Positions 1 through 6,588 of a stretch of DNA of 12,757 nucleotides are shown in pieces. Under the pieces are notes generated by a model. That model was not told the DNA's origin and made no database searches. It saw only the letters and a list, made by a program, of their open reading frames with translations. The stretch is from an uncultured bacterium (GTDB lineage: Bacteria; Bacillota; Clostridia; Lachnospirales; Lachnospiraceae), in contig CAMGRE010000051.1 of assembly GCA_946061355.1 (NCBI GenBank), forward strand, positions 1-12,757, written 5' to 3'. Numbering within the stretch: position 1 is the stretch's first letter; each line of letters begins with the position of its first letter. A program made the translations under genes and the position numbers.

Positions 1-36
1 TATGGGCAGATTTTTTTCTGTTATTTTCAGGAAAAC

Positions 37-65
37 GAATATTCGGAAGTCACGGTACATAGATT
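37..65 (+). promoter_or_regulatory. Candidate sigma-E promoter of spoIVA
   Basis: GAATATT (37-43) and CATAGATT (58-65) are separated by 14 bp. They resemble the sigma-E -35 (ATATT core) and -10 (CATACAnT) elements, with one mismatch in the informative -10 positions. Transcription would begin near position 72, giving a leader of about 57 nt. In Bacillus spoIVA is a mother-cell sigma-E gene, so the match is in the expected place. The assignment is by eye. Confidence 0.6.
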
Positions 66-128
66 TTACAAAATGAATGGAAATATCATCATCATTTTTC
101 AGAATCGGAGGATCGGAAGGGGATAGAA

Positions 129-1610
129 ATGGATACAGGAAGGGAATATGATCTCTATCGCGACATACAGATAAGAACGGGAGGGGAGATCTACCTTGGT
201 GTAGTAGGACCGGTGAGAACGGGAAAATCTACATTTATCAAGCGGTTTATGGATCTTCTGGTGCTTCCCTATATGACGGACGAACATGCGAAGGAGCGCG
301 CACAGGATGAATTGCCGCAGAGTTCCGGCGGGAAGACGATCACTACCACAGAGCCCAAGTTTATCCCGAAGGAAGCGGCGGAGGTGACGCTCAGAGGGGA
401 TGTACCCGTGAAGGTGCGGCTGATCGACTGTGTCGGGTATATGGTGAAAGGAGCTGCGGGGCACATGGAAGAGGATGAGGAGCGGATGGTCAAAACGCCG
501 TGGTTCGATCACGAGATTCCTTTCACACAGGCGGCGGAGATCGGGACCAGAAAGGTGATAAGTGACCATTCCACTATTGGCATTGTCGTGACGACGGACG
601 GCAGTTTCGGAGAGATTCCCAGAGAGAATTACATAGAGGCGGAAGAAAAGACGGTACAGGAGCTGAAAAAACTCAGAAAGCCGTTCGTGGTACTGCTGAA
701 TACGGAAAAGCCATTTTCGGAAGAGACAGGAAGGATGGCAGCGGAACTTCAGGATAAATACGGGGTTGCGGTGCTGCCGGTGAACTGTGAACAGTTAAAA
801 CGTGAGGACATTTATCATATTCTGGAAAACGTTCTCTACGAATTTCCTCTTTCCGTGGTGGAGTTTTATCTGCCCGGATGGGTGGAAATGTTGCCAGTGA
901 CTCATCTGGTCAAAGCAGAGATTATCGAACAGGCTGCCAATCTGGTAAAGGACATGAATACCATACGGGATGTGCTGAACAGTCCGATGGAGATGGAGAG
1001 CCAGTACATCAAGCGATGCAAGATGGATGGAATCCACATGGATGAAGGTGTCGCGAAGATCGTTCTGGAGGTTGAGGAAGCCTATTATTATCAGATGCTC
1101 AGCGAACTGATCGGAGATGAGATCACGAGCGAGTACCAACTTGTAAACGTCATGAGAGAGCTTGCCAGGATGAAGCGGGAATACACAAAAGTGCTCCATG
1201 CGCTGGAGTCGGTGCGCGCCAAGGGATACGGGGTGGTGACACCGGAGCGGGATGAGATCACGCTGGCAACTCCGGAAGTGATACGGCACGGTAATAAATA
1301 TGGCGTCAAGATCAAGGCCGAAAGCCCGTCCATCCATATGATACGGGCAAATATCCAGACGGAGATCGCGCCGATTGTCGGGACGCAGGATCAGGCGGAG
1401 GATCTGATCCGGTATATCACGGATGCGGGTGCCGACGGAAACGGAATCTGGGAGACCAATATTTTCGGCAAAACCGTGGAGCAGCTCGTGCGTGATGGGA
1501 TTGCAGGCAAGATCGCCATGATCGGGGATGAGAGCCAGATGAAGCTACAGGAGACCATGCAGAAGATTGTCAACGATTCCAATGGCGGCATGGTCTGCAT
1601 TATCATATGA
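129..1610 (+). CDS. spoIVA: Stage IV sporulation protein A (spore coat morphogenetic ATPase)
   Basis: SpoIVA is the ATPase that polymerises on the outer forespore membrane in the mother cell and forms the basement layer for the spore coat; it is also needed for cortex formation. The 493-residue product matches the usual length (about 490). A Walker A motif, GPVRTGKST, lies at residues 27-35 with lysine 33. A TRAFAC-type nucleotide-binding fold follows, with a Walker-B-like LIDCVGY near 98-104 and an NTEKP element near 191. The C-terminus ends in the hydrophobic VCIII, like the conserved tail needed for membrane attachment in Bacillus. The ATG at 129 is preceded by AAGGGG (117-122) at 6 nt. 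The gene stands alone: a sigma-E-like promoter lies upstream and a terminator about 57 bp after the stop. Identification is confident. Confidence 0.97.
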   Translation: MDTGREYDLYRDIQIRTGGEIYLGVVGPVRTGKSTFIKRFMDLLVLPYMTDEHAKERAQDELPQSSGGKTITTTEPKFIPKEAAEVTLRGDVPVKVRLIDCVGYMVKGAAGHMEEDEERMVKTPWFDHEIPFTQAAEIGTRKVISDHSTIGIVVTTDGSFGEIPRENYIEAEEKTVQELKKLRKPFVVLLNTEKPFSEETGRMAAELQDKYGVAVLPVNCEQLKREDIYHILENVLYEFPLSVVEFYLPGWVEMLPVTHLVKAEIIEQAANLVKDMNTIRDVLNSPMEMESQYIKRCKMDGIHMDEGVAKIVLEVEEAYYYQMLSELIGDEITSEYQLVNVMRELARMKREYTKVLHALESVRAKGYGVVTPERDEITLATPEVIRHGNKYGVKIKAESPSIHMIRANIQTEIAPIVGTQDQAEDLIRYITDAGADGNGIWETNIFGKTVEQLVRDGIAGKIAMIGDESQMKLQETMQKIVNDSNGGMVCIII

Positions 1611-1666
1611 CGGTATAAGTTGGCGGATGTGCACATCAGTGTGGCTTTGCAGCTGAAGGAACGTGG

Positions 1667-1699
1667 AAAAGTCCGGCGGGGAAACTTGCCCGGACTTTT
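1667..1699 (+). terminator. Rho-independent terminator of spoIVA
   Basis: A 10-bp perfect stem, AAAAGTCCGG (1667-1676) with CCGGACTTTT (1690-1699), encloses a 13-nt loop. The U-tract is the end of the 3' arm, and the matching A-run makes it potentially bidirectional. It closes the spoIVA transcript 57 bp after the stop codon. Confidence 0.8.
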
Positions 1700-1714
1700 G
1701 TCATGTGCTATACT
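1686..1714 (+). promoter_or_regulatory. Candidate sigma-A promoter for cdd
   Basis: The -10 TATACT (1709-1714) is preceded by TGC, an extended -10. A weaker -35, TTGCCC (1686-1691), lies 17 bp upstream inside the terminator hairpin. Transcription would start near 1721 and leave a leader of about 30 nt. The -10 is convincing; the -35 is only moderate. Confidence 0.5.
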
Positions 1715-1752
1715 TTGCTTAACGCGAGTTTTGGACAGGGCAGGTGGTTGAA

Positions 1753-2178
1753 ATGGAAAAGAACGGCAAAGTGCAACAACTGATCGAAGCAGCGCTTGAG
1801 GCGAGGGAACACTCGTATGCGCCATATTCCCATTTTCATGTGGGAGCAGCACTTATGACAGCTGAAGGCAGGGTATATCAGGGCTGTAATATTGAGAACG
1901 CTTCTTATACGCCGACGATCTGTGCGGAGCGCAATGCATTTTTTAAAGCAGTGTATGAGGGAGAGCGTAACTTTGAGATGATCGCCATTGCCGGGAGTCC
2001 GGAGGGACCGTGCACCGATTATGCGGCGCCCTGTGGCGTATGCAGGCAGGTGATGATGGAATTCTGTGATCCGAAAGCGTTTCGCGTGATCATTGCCAAA
2101 TCTTCGGAAGAATATCTGGAATACGGACTTGAGGAACTCCTGCCGCTCGGTTTCGGACCTTCCAATCTGAAAGGATGA
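1753..2178 (+). CDS. cdd: Cytidine deaminase
   Basis: This enzyme hydrolytically deaminates cytidine and deoxycytidine to uridine and deoxyuridine in pyrimidine salvage. The zinc site is visible: TICAERNA with C58-A59-E60 (zinc ligand and catalytic glutamate) and PCGVC with C94 and C97 as the other two ligands. The substrate-binding GCNIENASY stretch (residues 44-52) is also present. At 141 residues it has the length of the small tetrameric bacterial class. I chose the ATG at 1753 over the in-frame GTG at 1744 because AGGTGG (1742-1747) sits 5 nt before it and would be part of the coding sequence otherwise; the alternative adds three residues. The gene is followed after 6 bp by the hydrolase gene and is probably the first of a three-gene transcript. 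Confidence 0.95.
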   Translation: MEKNGKVQQLIEAALEAREHSYAPYSHFHVGAALMTAEGRVYQGCNIENASYTPTICAERNAFFKAVYEGERNFEMIAIAGSPEGPCTDYAAPCGVCRQVMMEFCDPKAFRVIIAKSSEEYLEYGLEELLPLGFGPSNLKG

Positions 2179-2184
2179 TCTGCC

Positions 2185-2916
2185 ATGAAAGTGACTTATA
2201 TCGATCATAGCGGGTTTTGTGTTGAACTTGATCAGTATGTGCTTTTGTTTGATTATTTCAGAGGCAGCCTGCCATTATGGAGTCTGGAGAAGGAGATCCT
2301 GGTATTTGCCTCCCATAAGCACTACGACCATTTTGATTTCAAAATATTTGACCTGATCGGTCAATATAGAAAAATCCATTTTTTCCTCGGATCGGATATT
2401 CGGCTTAGTGACAGATATCTGGAGAGGAACGGTGTGGATCCCGGTGTGAAGGCTGCACTTACGAATCTGGGGAAAAATACGCAGACACAGTGGAATGACG
2501 TGACGATCCGCACGCTGCGCTCCACGGATGCCGGCGTGGCATTTGTTGTCGAGGCAGAGGGAAAAACGATCTATCATGCGGGCGATCTGAACTGGTGGCA
2601 CTGGGAAGGAGAGGATCCTGCATGGAACCGCCAGATGGAGAAGGATTATAAGCAGGAGATCGACACACTGGCAGGACAGCATTTTGATCTGGCGTTTGTG
2701 CCGCTTGATCCAAGACTTGGCCGTTCGTATGACAAAGGGCTGCTTTATTTTTTGGAGCAGACAGATGCGGATATGGTATTTCCGATGCATATGTGGGGAA
2801 AATATGACACCATCACCCGGTTCGTGACGAGTCCGGAAGGGAAAAGGTATGCCGGACGCATCGCGGATATCAGGCGGACGGGACAGGAATTTCTGATCGG
2901 AGGCGGAACGGAATGA
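2185..2916 (+). CDS. Metallo-beta-lactamase-fold hydrolase (UlaG/RNase Z-like superfamily)
   Basis: The 243-residue product is a stand-alone MBL-fold protein. The HxHxDH motif is clear as SHKHYDHFD (H44, H46, D48, H49). A third ligand region is HAGDLN (H131, D134), and a late histidine occurs in PMHMWG (H202), so a binuclear metal site looks intact. The N-terminal strand MKVTYIDHSGF is typical of the compact, UlaG-like branch. The substrate cannot be read from the sequence; I see no extra RNA-binding domain and no signal peptide, so it should be cytoplasmic. AAAGGA (2170-2175) inside the end of cdd is the likely ribosome site. Its stop overlaps the rnhA start as ATGA, implying translational coupling. 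Proteins of this kind are usually annotated only as MBL-fold metallohydrolases. Confidence 0.9.
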   Translation: MKVTYIDHSGFCVELDQYVLLFDYFRGSLPLWSLEKEILVFASHKHYDHFDFKIFDLIGQYRKIHFFLGSDIRLSDRYLERNGVDPGVKAALTNLGKNTQTQWNDVTIRTLRSTDAGVAFVVEAEGKTIYHAGDLNWWHWEGEDPAWNRQMEKDYKQEIDTLAGQHFDLAFVPLDPRLGRSYDKGLLYFLEQTDADMVFPMHMWGKYDTITRFVTSPEGKRYAGRIADIRRTGQEFLIGGGTE

Positions 2917-3383
2917 AAGTGACTTTGTATACGGATGGCTCCGCAAGAGGCAATCCGGAAGGACCCGGAGGATACGGAGCAGTGCTGCATTACATTGACA
3001 GAACCGGCACACTCCATGAGAGAGAATACAGTGCCGGTTACAAAAAGACCACCAACAACCGGATGGAGCTGATGGCGGTGATTGTTGGACTGGAAGCACT
3101 GACAAAACCCTGTGAGGTGGAGGTGGTATCCGATTCCAAATATGTGACGGATGCGTTTAACAAGAACTGGATTGACGGGTGGCTCAAGAAGAACTGGAAG
3201 GGAGCTTCCGGTCCTGTCAAAAATGTCGATCTGTGGAAACGTCTGCTCAGGGCGAAGGCACCGCATCAGGTTACCTTTACCTGGGTGAAAGGTCATGCAG
3301 GTCATCCAGAGAATGAGCGCTGCGACATATTGGCAACCGGTGCGGCCGACGGCACGGATCTGCTTGACGATGTGATATTATAG
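2913..3383 (+). CDS. rnhA: Ribonuclease HI
   Basis: RNase HI cleaves the RNA strand of RNA:DNA hybrids, removing R-loops and primer remnants. The 156-residue length matches the single-domain bacterial enzyme. The acidic catalytic set is present: D8 in LYTDGSARGNPG-type sequence, E52 in NNRMELMA, D74 in VVSDSKYV and D138 in ENERCDILA, plus H128 in WVKGHAGHPEN. A basic handle region (WLKKNWKG, near 90-97) is also visible. The start overlaps the preceding stop by ATGA, with GGAGG at 2899-2903. The last codons hold the -35 element of the next promoter. Confidence 0.97.
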   Translation: MKVTLYTDGSARGNPEGPGGYGAVLHYIDRTGTLHEREYSAGYKKTTNNRMELMAVIVGLEALTKPCEVEVVSDSKYVTDAFNKNWIDGWLKKNWKGASGPVKNVDLWKRLLRAKAPHQVTFTWVKGHAGHPENERCDILATGAADGTDLLDDVIL

Positions 3384-3393
3384 TTTGTATAAT
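3364..3393 (+). promoter_or_regulatory. Candidate sigma-A promoter for the small membrane protein
   Basis: TTGACG (3364-3369) and TATAAT (3388-3393) are 18 bp apart: five of six and six of six matches to the sigma-A consensus. The -35 lies in the last codons of rnhA and the -10 just after its stop. The start would be near 3400, about 43 nt before the small gene. Confidence 0.6.
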
Positions 3394-3442
3394 AGATGAT
3401 GATCGGGAACAAGGAAATATCAGGGAGAAAGGAAAGAGCGAA

Positions 3443-3613
3443 ATGGTAAATCTGATGGCATTTTTAAGCTGGTTTGTATCCTATCTGCTGTTGTTTGGCA
3501 TTATTGTGGCATTAGTGATCGTGGCATGCTTTATCGGTATCCGGATCAGAAAGGCAAAGGATGCAAAGGCGGCGCTCGAGAAACAGGAGACGGCTCCTGA
3601 CGAAAAACAGTGA
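3443..3613 (+). CDS. Small single-pass membrane protein, 56 residues
   Basis: The reading frame MVNLMAFLSWFVSYLLLFG... to ...APDEKQ encodes 56 residues. Residues 6-33 are a continuous hydrophobic stretch rich in L, V, I and F with no charges, followed by a basic RIRKAKDAK segment and a charged tail. By the positive-inside rule the C-terminus would be cytoplasmic. AGGGAGAAAGGAAAG just upstream gives a good ribosome site, a consensus-like promoter lies 50 bp before the gene, and a strong terminator follows 14 bp after the stop, so the gene has its own transcription unit. Hydrophobic-then-basic composition argues for real coding. I do not recognise the family and assign no function; similarly placed short membrane proteins occur in related Clostridia as hypothetical proteins, from memory only. 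Confidence 0.8.
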   Translation: MVNLMAFLSWFVSYLLLFGIIVALVIVACFIGIRIRKAKDAKAALEKQETAPDEKQ

Positions 3614-3627
3614 GAAAAAATGAGGTG

Positions 3628-3658
3628 AAGGAATCCCTGGGAGAGGGGTTCCTTTTTT
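3628..3658 (+). terminator. Rho-independent terminator after the small membrane-protein gene
   Basis: AAGGAATCCC (3628-3637) pairs with GGGGTTCCTT (3645-3654), a 10-bp stem with one G-T wobble and a 7-nt loop. The T-run continues to 3658. It isolates the small gene from the nrd operon. Confidence 0.9.
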
Positions 3659-3703
3659 GTGTGCAAAAAAACTGTCTGCGACAGCCATTTTGTATTTCAT
3701 AAC

Positions 3704-3732
3704 TTGACAGGGCAAAGGGCTTCCACTATACT
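3704..3732 (+). promoter_or_regulatory. Sigma-A promoter of the nrdDG-dut operon
   Basis: TTGACA (3704-3709, perfect -35) and TATACT (3727-3732, five of six) are 17 bp apart. The start would be near 3739, giving an approximately 80-nt leader that contains both NrdR-like boxes. This is the strongest consensus promoter in the window. Confidence 0.8.
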
Positions 3733-3748
3733 GGAACTGTACGGCAAA

Positions 3749-3764
3749 ACACAAGATATTGTGG
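3749..3764 (+). promoter_or_regulatory. NrdR box 1 (candidate)
   Basis: ACACAAGATATTGTGG agrees with the NrdR consensus acaCwAtATaTwGtgt at 14 of 16 positions. It lies just downstream of the predicted start of the reductase operon, where bound NrdR would repress. NrdR is the ATP/dATP-sensing zinc-ribbon/ATP-cone repressor of ribonucleotide reductase genes. Confidence 0.75.
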
Positions 3765-3778
3765 TAAAAATGTTACAA

Positions 3779-3794
3779 ACATTCTATATCGTGT
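3779..3794 (+). promoter_or_regulatory. NrdR box 2 (candidate)
   Basis: ACATTCTATATCGTGT matches the NrdR consensus at 13 of 16 positions. It lies 30 bp from box 1 start-to-start, close to three helical turns, the usual arrangement of paired NrdR boxes (commonly 31-32 bp). It sits 25 bp before the nrdD start codon. Confidence 0.65.
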
Positions 3795-3819
3795 AAGAAC
3801 AATGTGAGGAGAGGGTGGC

Positions 3820-6000
3820 ATGGCAGAAGCACAGAAAGAAAAGGTAATTGATTATGGCAGGGAATATCAGCCAAAGTCCAAGGTGTGGGTGATCAAGAAG
3901 GACGGGAGCAGGGAGGTATTTAACGTCCAGAAGGTTATCAATGCAGTGGGAAAATCCGCTTATCGCGCTTTGACAAAATTTACGGAGGAGGAGCAGCGCC
4001 ATATCTGCAAGTATGTGGTGGATAAGGTGGATGAGCTGGAACAGGATCAGATTCCGATCCCTGTCATGCACAATATTGTCGAGAGTGCCCTGGAGGAAGT
4101 CAAGCCGATCGTGGCAAAAAGCTATCGCGATTATCGCAATTACAAGCAGGATTTTGTGCGGATGCTTGATGACGTATACAAAAAGAGCCAGTCGATTATG
4201 TATATCGGTGACAAGGAGAATGCGAATACGGATTCCGCACTGGTTTCGACCAAGAGAAGTCTGATCTTTAATCAGTTGAATAAGGAGCTTTATCAGAAAT
4301 TCTTTATGACGACCGAGGAGATACAGGCATGCCGTGACGGCTATATCTACGTTCATGATATGTCGGCGCGCCGCGATACCATGAACTGCTGTCTGTTCGA
4401 TGTGCAGAGTGTCCTGACAGGCGGATTTGAGATGGGAAATATCTGGTACAACGAGCCCAAAACATTGGATGTTGCATTTGATGTCATCGGTGATATTGTA
4501 TTGAGCGCGGCTTCCCAGCAATATGGCGGATTCACCGTGCCGAGCGTCGATCTGATCTTAGAGCCCTATGCGGAGAAATCCTATAACAGGGACATTGAGA
4601 AATATCTCCGTCTCGGCATCGACCGCGAGACTGCAGAGAAGGAAGCATATAATGATGTCGTGAAAGAGTTTGAACAGGGCTTTCAGGGGTGGGAGTACAA
4701 ATTCAATACTGTGGCGAGCAGTCGTGGCGACTATCCTTTCATCACAGTTACTGCCGGCACGGGAACGGGGCGGTTCGCAAAGCTTGCGACGATCTCCATG
4801 CTGAATGTCCGCAGGAAAGGACAGGGAAAAACCGGACACAAGAAGCCGGTGCTTTTCCCCAAGATCGTGTTCCTGTATGATGAGAATCTGCACGGTCCGG
4901 GTAAAGAGCTTGAGGATGTGTTCGAGGCGGGTGTGGAGTGTTCCGCCAAGACAATGTATCCGGACTGGCTGTCACTGACCGGAAAGGGATATATCGCCAG
5001 CATGTATAAACAGTACGGCAAGATCATCTCTCCGATGGGGTGCCGGGCTTTCCTTTCTCCGTGGTATGAGAGGGGTGGCATGCACCCGGCGGATGACAAG
5101 GATGTGCCTGTTTTTGTCGGACGTTTTAACATCGGTGCGGTATCGCTGCATCTTCCCATGATCCTTGCCAAGGCAAGACAGGAGAGCAGAGATTTCTATG
5201 AGGTGTTGGATTATTATCTGAATCTGATCCGTCAGCTCCATATCAGGACTTATGCATATCTGGGAGAGATGCGTGCGTCCACAAATCCGTTGGCTTACTG
5301 CGAGGGCGGTTTCCTCGGCGGACATCTGAAACTGACCGACAAGATCAAGCCGATCTTAAAATCAGCCACAGCATCCTTTGGCATCACGGCATTTAATGAG
5401 CTGCAGGAACTGTATAACGGAAAGTCGCTGGTTGAGGACGGCGCATTTGCACTTGAGGTGCTCGAGCATATTAATCAGAAGATTAATGAGTTCAAGGAGG
5501 AGGACGGCAATCTGTATGCGATCTACGGCACTCCCGCCGAGAACCTCTGCGGGCTTCAGGTGAAACAGTTCCGGAAAAAGTACGGTATCGTGGAGGGCGT
5601 GTCCGACAGGGAGTACGTGAGCAACAGCTTCCATTGCCATGTGACTGAGGATATCACGCCGATCGAGAAGCAGGATCTGGAGTACCGTTTCTGGGAACTT
5701 GCCAACGGCGGAAAGATCCAGTATGTGAAATATCCGATTGATTATAATCTGGAGGCGGTCAAGACATTGATCCGCAGAGCCATGGATATGGGCTTTTACG
5801 AGGGCGTTAATCTGTCCCTTGCCTATTGCGACGATTGCGGACATCAGGAGCTGGAGATGGACGTCTGTCCCAAGTGCGGTAGCCGTAACCTTACCAAGAT
5901 TGACAGAATGAACGGTTATCTGTCTTATTCCCGCGTGCATGGGGATACCCGTCTGAACGATGCCAAGATGGCAGAGATTGCAGACAGGAAGAGCATGTGA
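3820..6000 (+). CDS. nrdD: Anaerobic (class III) ribonucleoside-triphosphate reductase
   Basis: NrdD reduces ribonucleoside triphosphates to deoxyribonucleotides using an oxygen-sensitive glycyl radical. The 726-residue protein starts with an ATP-cone regulatory domain (about residues 21-110, from VWVIKKDGSREVF). The ten-stranded barrel follows, with C190 in DTMNCCLFD and C408 in SPMGCRAFLSP as the likely active-site cysteines (T4 C79 and C290 equivalents). The C-terminus has a zinc ribbon, CDDCG and CPKCG (C670, C673, C683, C686), and the glycyl-radical loop RMNGYLSYSR with G699. The ATG at 3820 is preceded by AGGAG at 8 nt. nrdG follows after 13 bp. Two NrdR-like boxes lie upstream. Everything expected of an active enzyme is present. 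Confidence 0.98.
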   Translation: MAEAQKEKVIDYGREYQPKSKVWVIKKDGSREVFNVQKVINAVGKSAYRALTKFTEEEQRHICKYVVDKVDELEQDQIPIPVMHNIVESALEEVKPIVAKSYRDYRNYKQDFVRMLDDVYKKSQSIMYIGDKENANTDSALVSTKRSLIFNQLNKELYQKFFMTTEEIQACRDGYIYVHDMSARRDTMNCCLFDVQSVLTGGFEMGNIWYNEPKTLDVAFDVIGDIVLSAASQQYGGFTVPSVDLILEPYAEKSYNRDIEKYLRLGIDRETAEKEAYNDVVKEFEQGFQGWEYKFNTVASSRGDYPFITVTAGTGTGRFAKLATISMLNVRRKGQGKTGHKKPVLFPKIVFLYDENLHGPGKELEDVFEAGVECSAKTMYPDWLSLTGKGYIASMYKQYGKIISPMGCRAFLSPWYERGGMHPADDKDVPVFVGRFNIGAVSLHLPMILAKARQESRDFYEVLDYYLNLIRQLHIRTYAYLGEMRASTNPLAYCEGGFLGGHLKLTDKIKPILKSATASFGITAFNELQELYNGKSLVEDGAFALEVLEHINQKINEFKEEDGNLYAIYGTPAENLCGLQVKQFRKKYGIVEGVSDREYVSNSFHCHVTEDITPIEKQDLEYRFWELANGGKIQYVKYPIDYNLEAVKTLIRRAMDMGFYEGVNLSLAYCDDCGHQELEMDVCPKCGSRNLTKIDRMNGYLSYSRVHGDTRLNDAKMAEIADRKSM

Positions 6001-6013
6001 CGGAGGAATTGAC

Positions 6014-6529
6014 ATGAGATATCATAATATAACGAAGGACGACATGCTGAACGGAGATGGTCTGCGTGTGGTTCTCTGGGTTGCAGGGTGTGAGCACTGT
6101 TGCAAAGAGTGTCAGAATCCGATCACATGGGATCCGAACGGTGGCCTGTTGTTTGATGAGTCAGCCAGGAAAGAGGTTTTTGATCAGCTTGACAAGCCGT
6201 ATATTTCCGGTATTACATTTTCCGGAGGAGACCCTCTTCATCCGGCAAATGTGCTTGACGTGCGCGGTCTGATGGCAGAGATCAGGGAGAAGTATCCGGA
6301 TAAGACGATCTGGCTGTATACGGGTGACATCTGGGAAAATATACGCAATTATCCGATGATGCAGTACGTTGATGTACTGGTGGACGGGGAATTCCACATT
6401 GCGGAGAAGGATGAAAAACTGATGTGGAAGGGAAGCAAGAATCAGCGTGTGATCGATGTGCAGGCAACATTGAAGCAGGGAGAAGGGGCGGAACCCGTAC
6501 TGCACTGCGGTGATTATAATCCGAATTGA
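6014..6529 (+). CDS. nrdG: Anaerobic ribonucleoside-triphosphate reductase activating protein
   Basis: NrdG is the radical-SAM activase that installs the glycyl radical on NrdD, using a [4Fe-4S] cluster and S-adenosylmethionine. The cluster motif CX3CX2C is GCEHCCKEC with C26, C30 and C33. The SAM-binding GGE-like motif reads SGGDPL (residues 70-75). The tail has the typical SKNQRVIDVQ sequence. At 171 residues it has the family's usual size. The open frame extends further 5' into nrdD, but ATG 6014 has GGAGG (6002-6006) 7 nt before it and begins the family's normal N-terminus, MRYHNIT. The 13-bp gap to nrdD indicates cotranscription, as is usual for this pair. Confidence 0.97.
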   Translation: MRYHNITKDDMLNGDGLRVVLWVAGCEHCCKECQNPITWDPNGGLLFDESARKEVFDQLDKPYISGITFSGGDPLHPANVLDVRGLMAEIREKYPDKTIWLYTGDIWENIRNYPMMQYVDVLVDGEFHIAEKDEKLMWKGSKNQRVIDVQATLKQGEGAEPVLHCGDYNPN

Positions 6530-6554
6530 CTGATATAGTCAAGATGGGTGTAAA
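6526..6554 (+). promoter_or_regulatory. Possible promoter with overlapping inverted repeat before dut
   Basis: TTGACT (6526-6531) and TGTAAA (6549-6554) are 17 bp apart, five and four of six matches to sigma-A elements. The -35 is also one arm of a 6-bp inverted repeat, TTGACT-GATAT-AGTCAA (6526-6542), that spans the nrdG stop. It has no U-tract, so it is not a terminator. It may be a secondary promoter for dut, or chance. Confidence 0.35.
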
Positions 6555-6588
6555 CTGCCGCTGCGATTGATATAAGGAGAAAAAAACA

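Noticed and set aside
1..17. GGGCAGA followed by seven T residues at the window start
   Set aside because: It could be the 3' end of a terminator of the preceding gene, but the other arm lies outside the window so pairing cannot be checked.
2275..3305. Long minus-strand open frames opposite the MBL hydrolase and rnhA
   Set aside because: They are shadows of clear + strand genes and resemble no family I know. The same holds for minus-strand frames over spoIVA, nrdD and feoB.
3672..3684. CTGTC-TGC-GACAG hairpin with a T-run on the minus strand
   Set aside because: On the minus strand it looks like a weak terminator, but the stem is only 5 bp and there is no minus-strand gene for it to end.
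5960..6013. 5' extension of nrdG into nrdD
   Set aside because: The extension has no family similarity; ATG 6014 has GGAGG at 7 nt and begins the conserved N-terminus.
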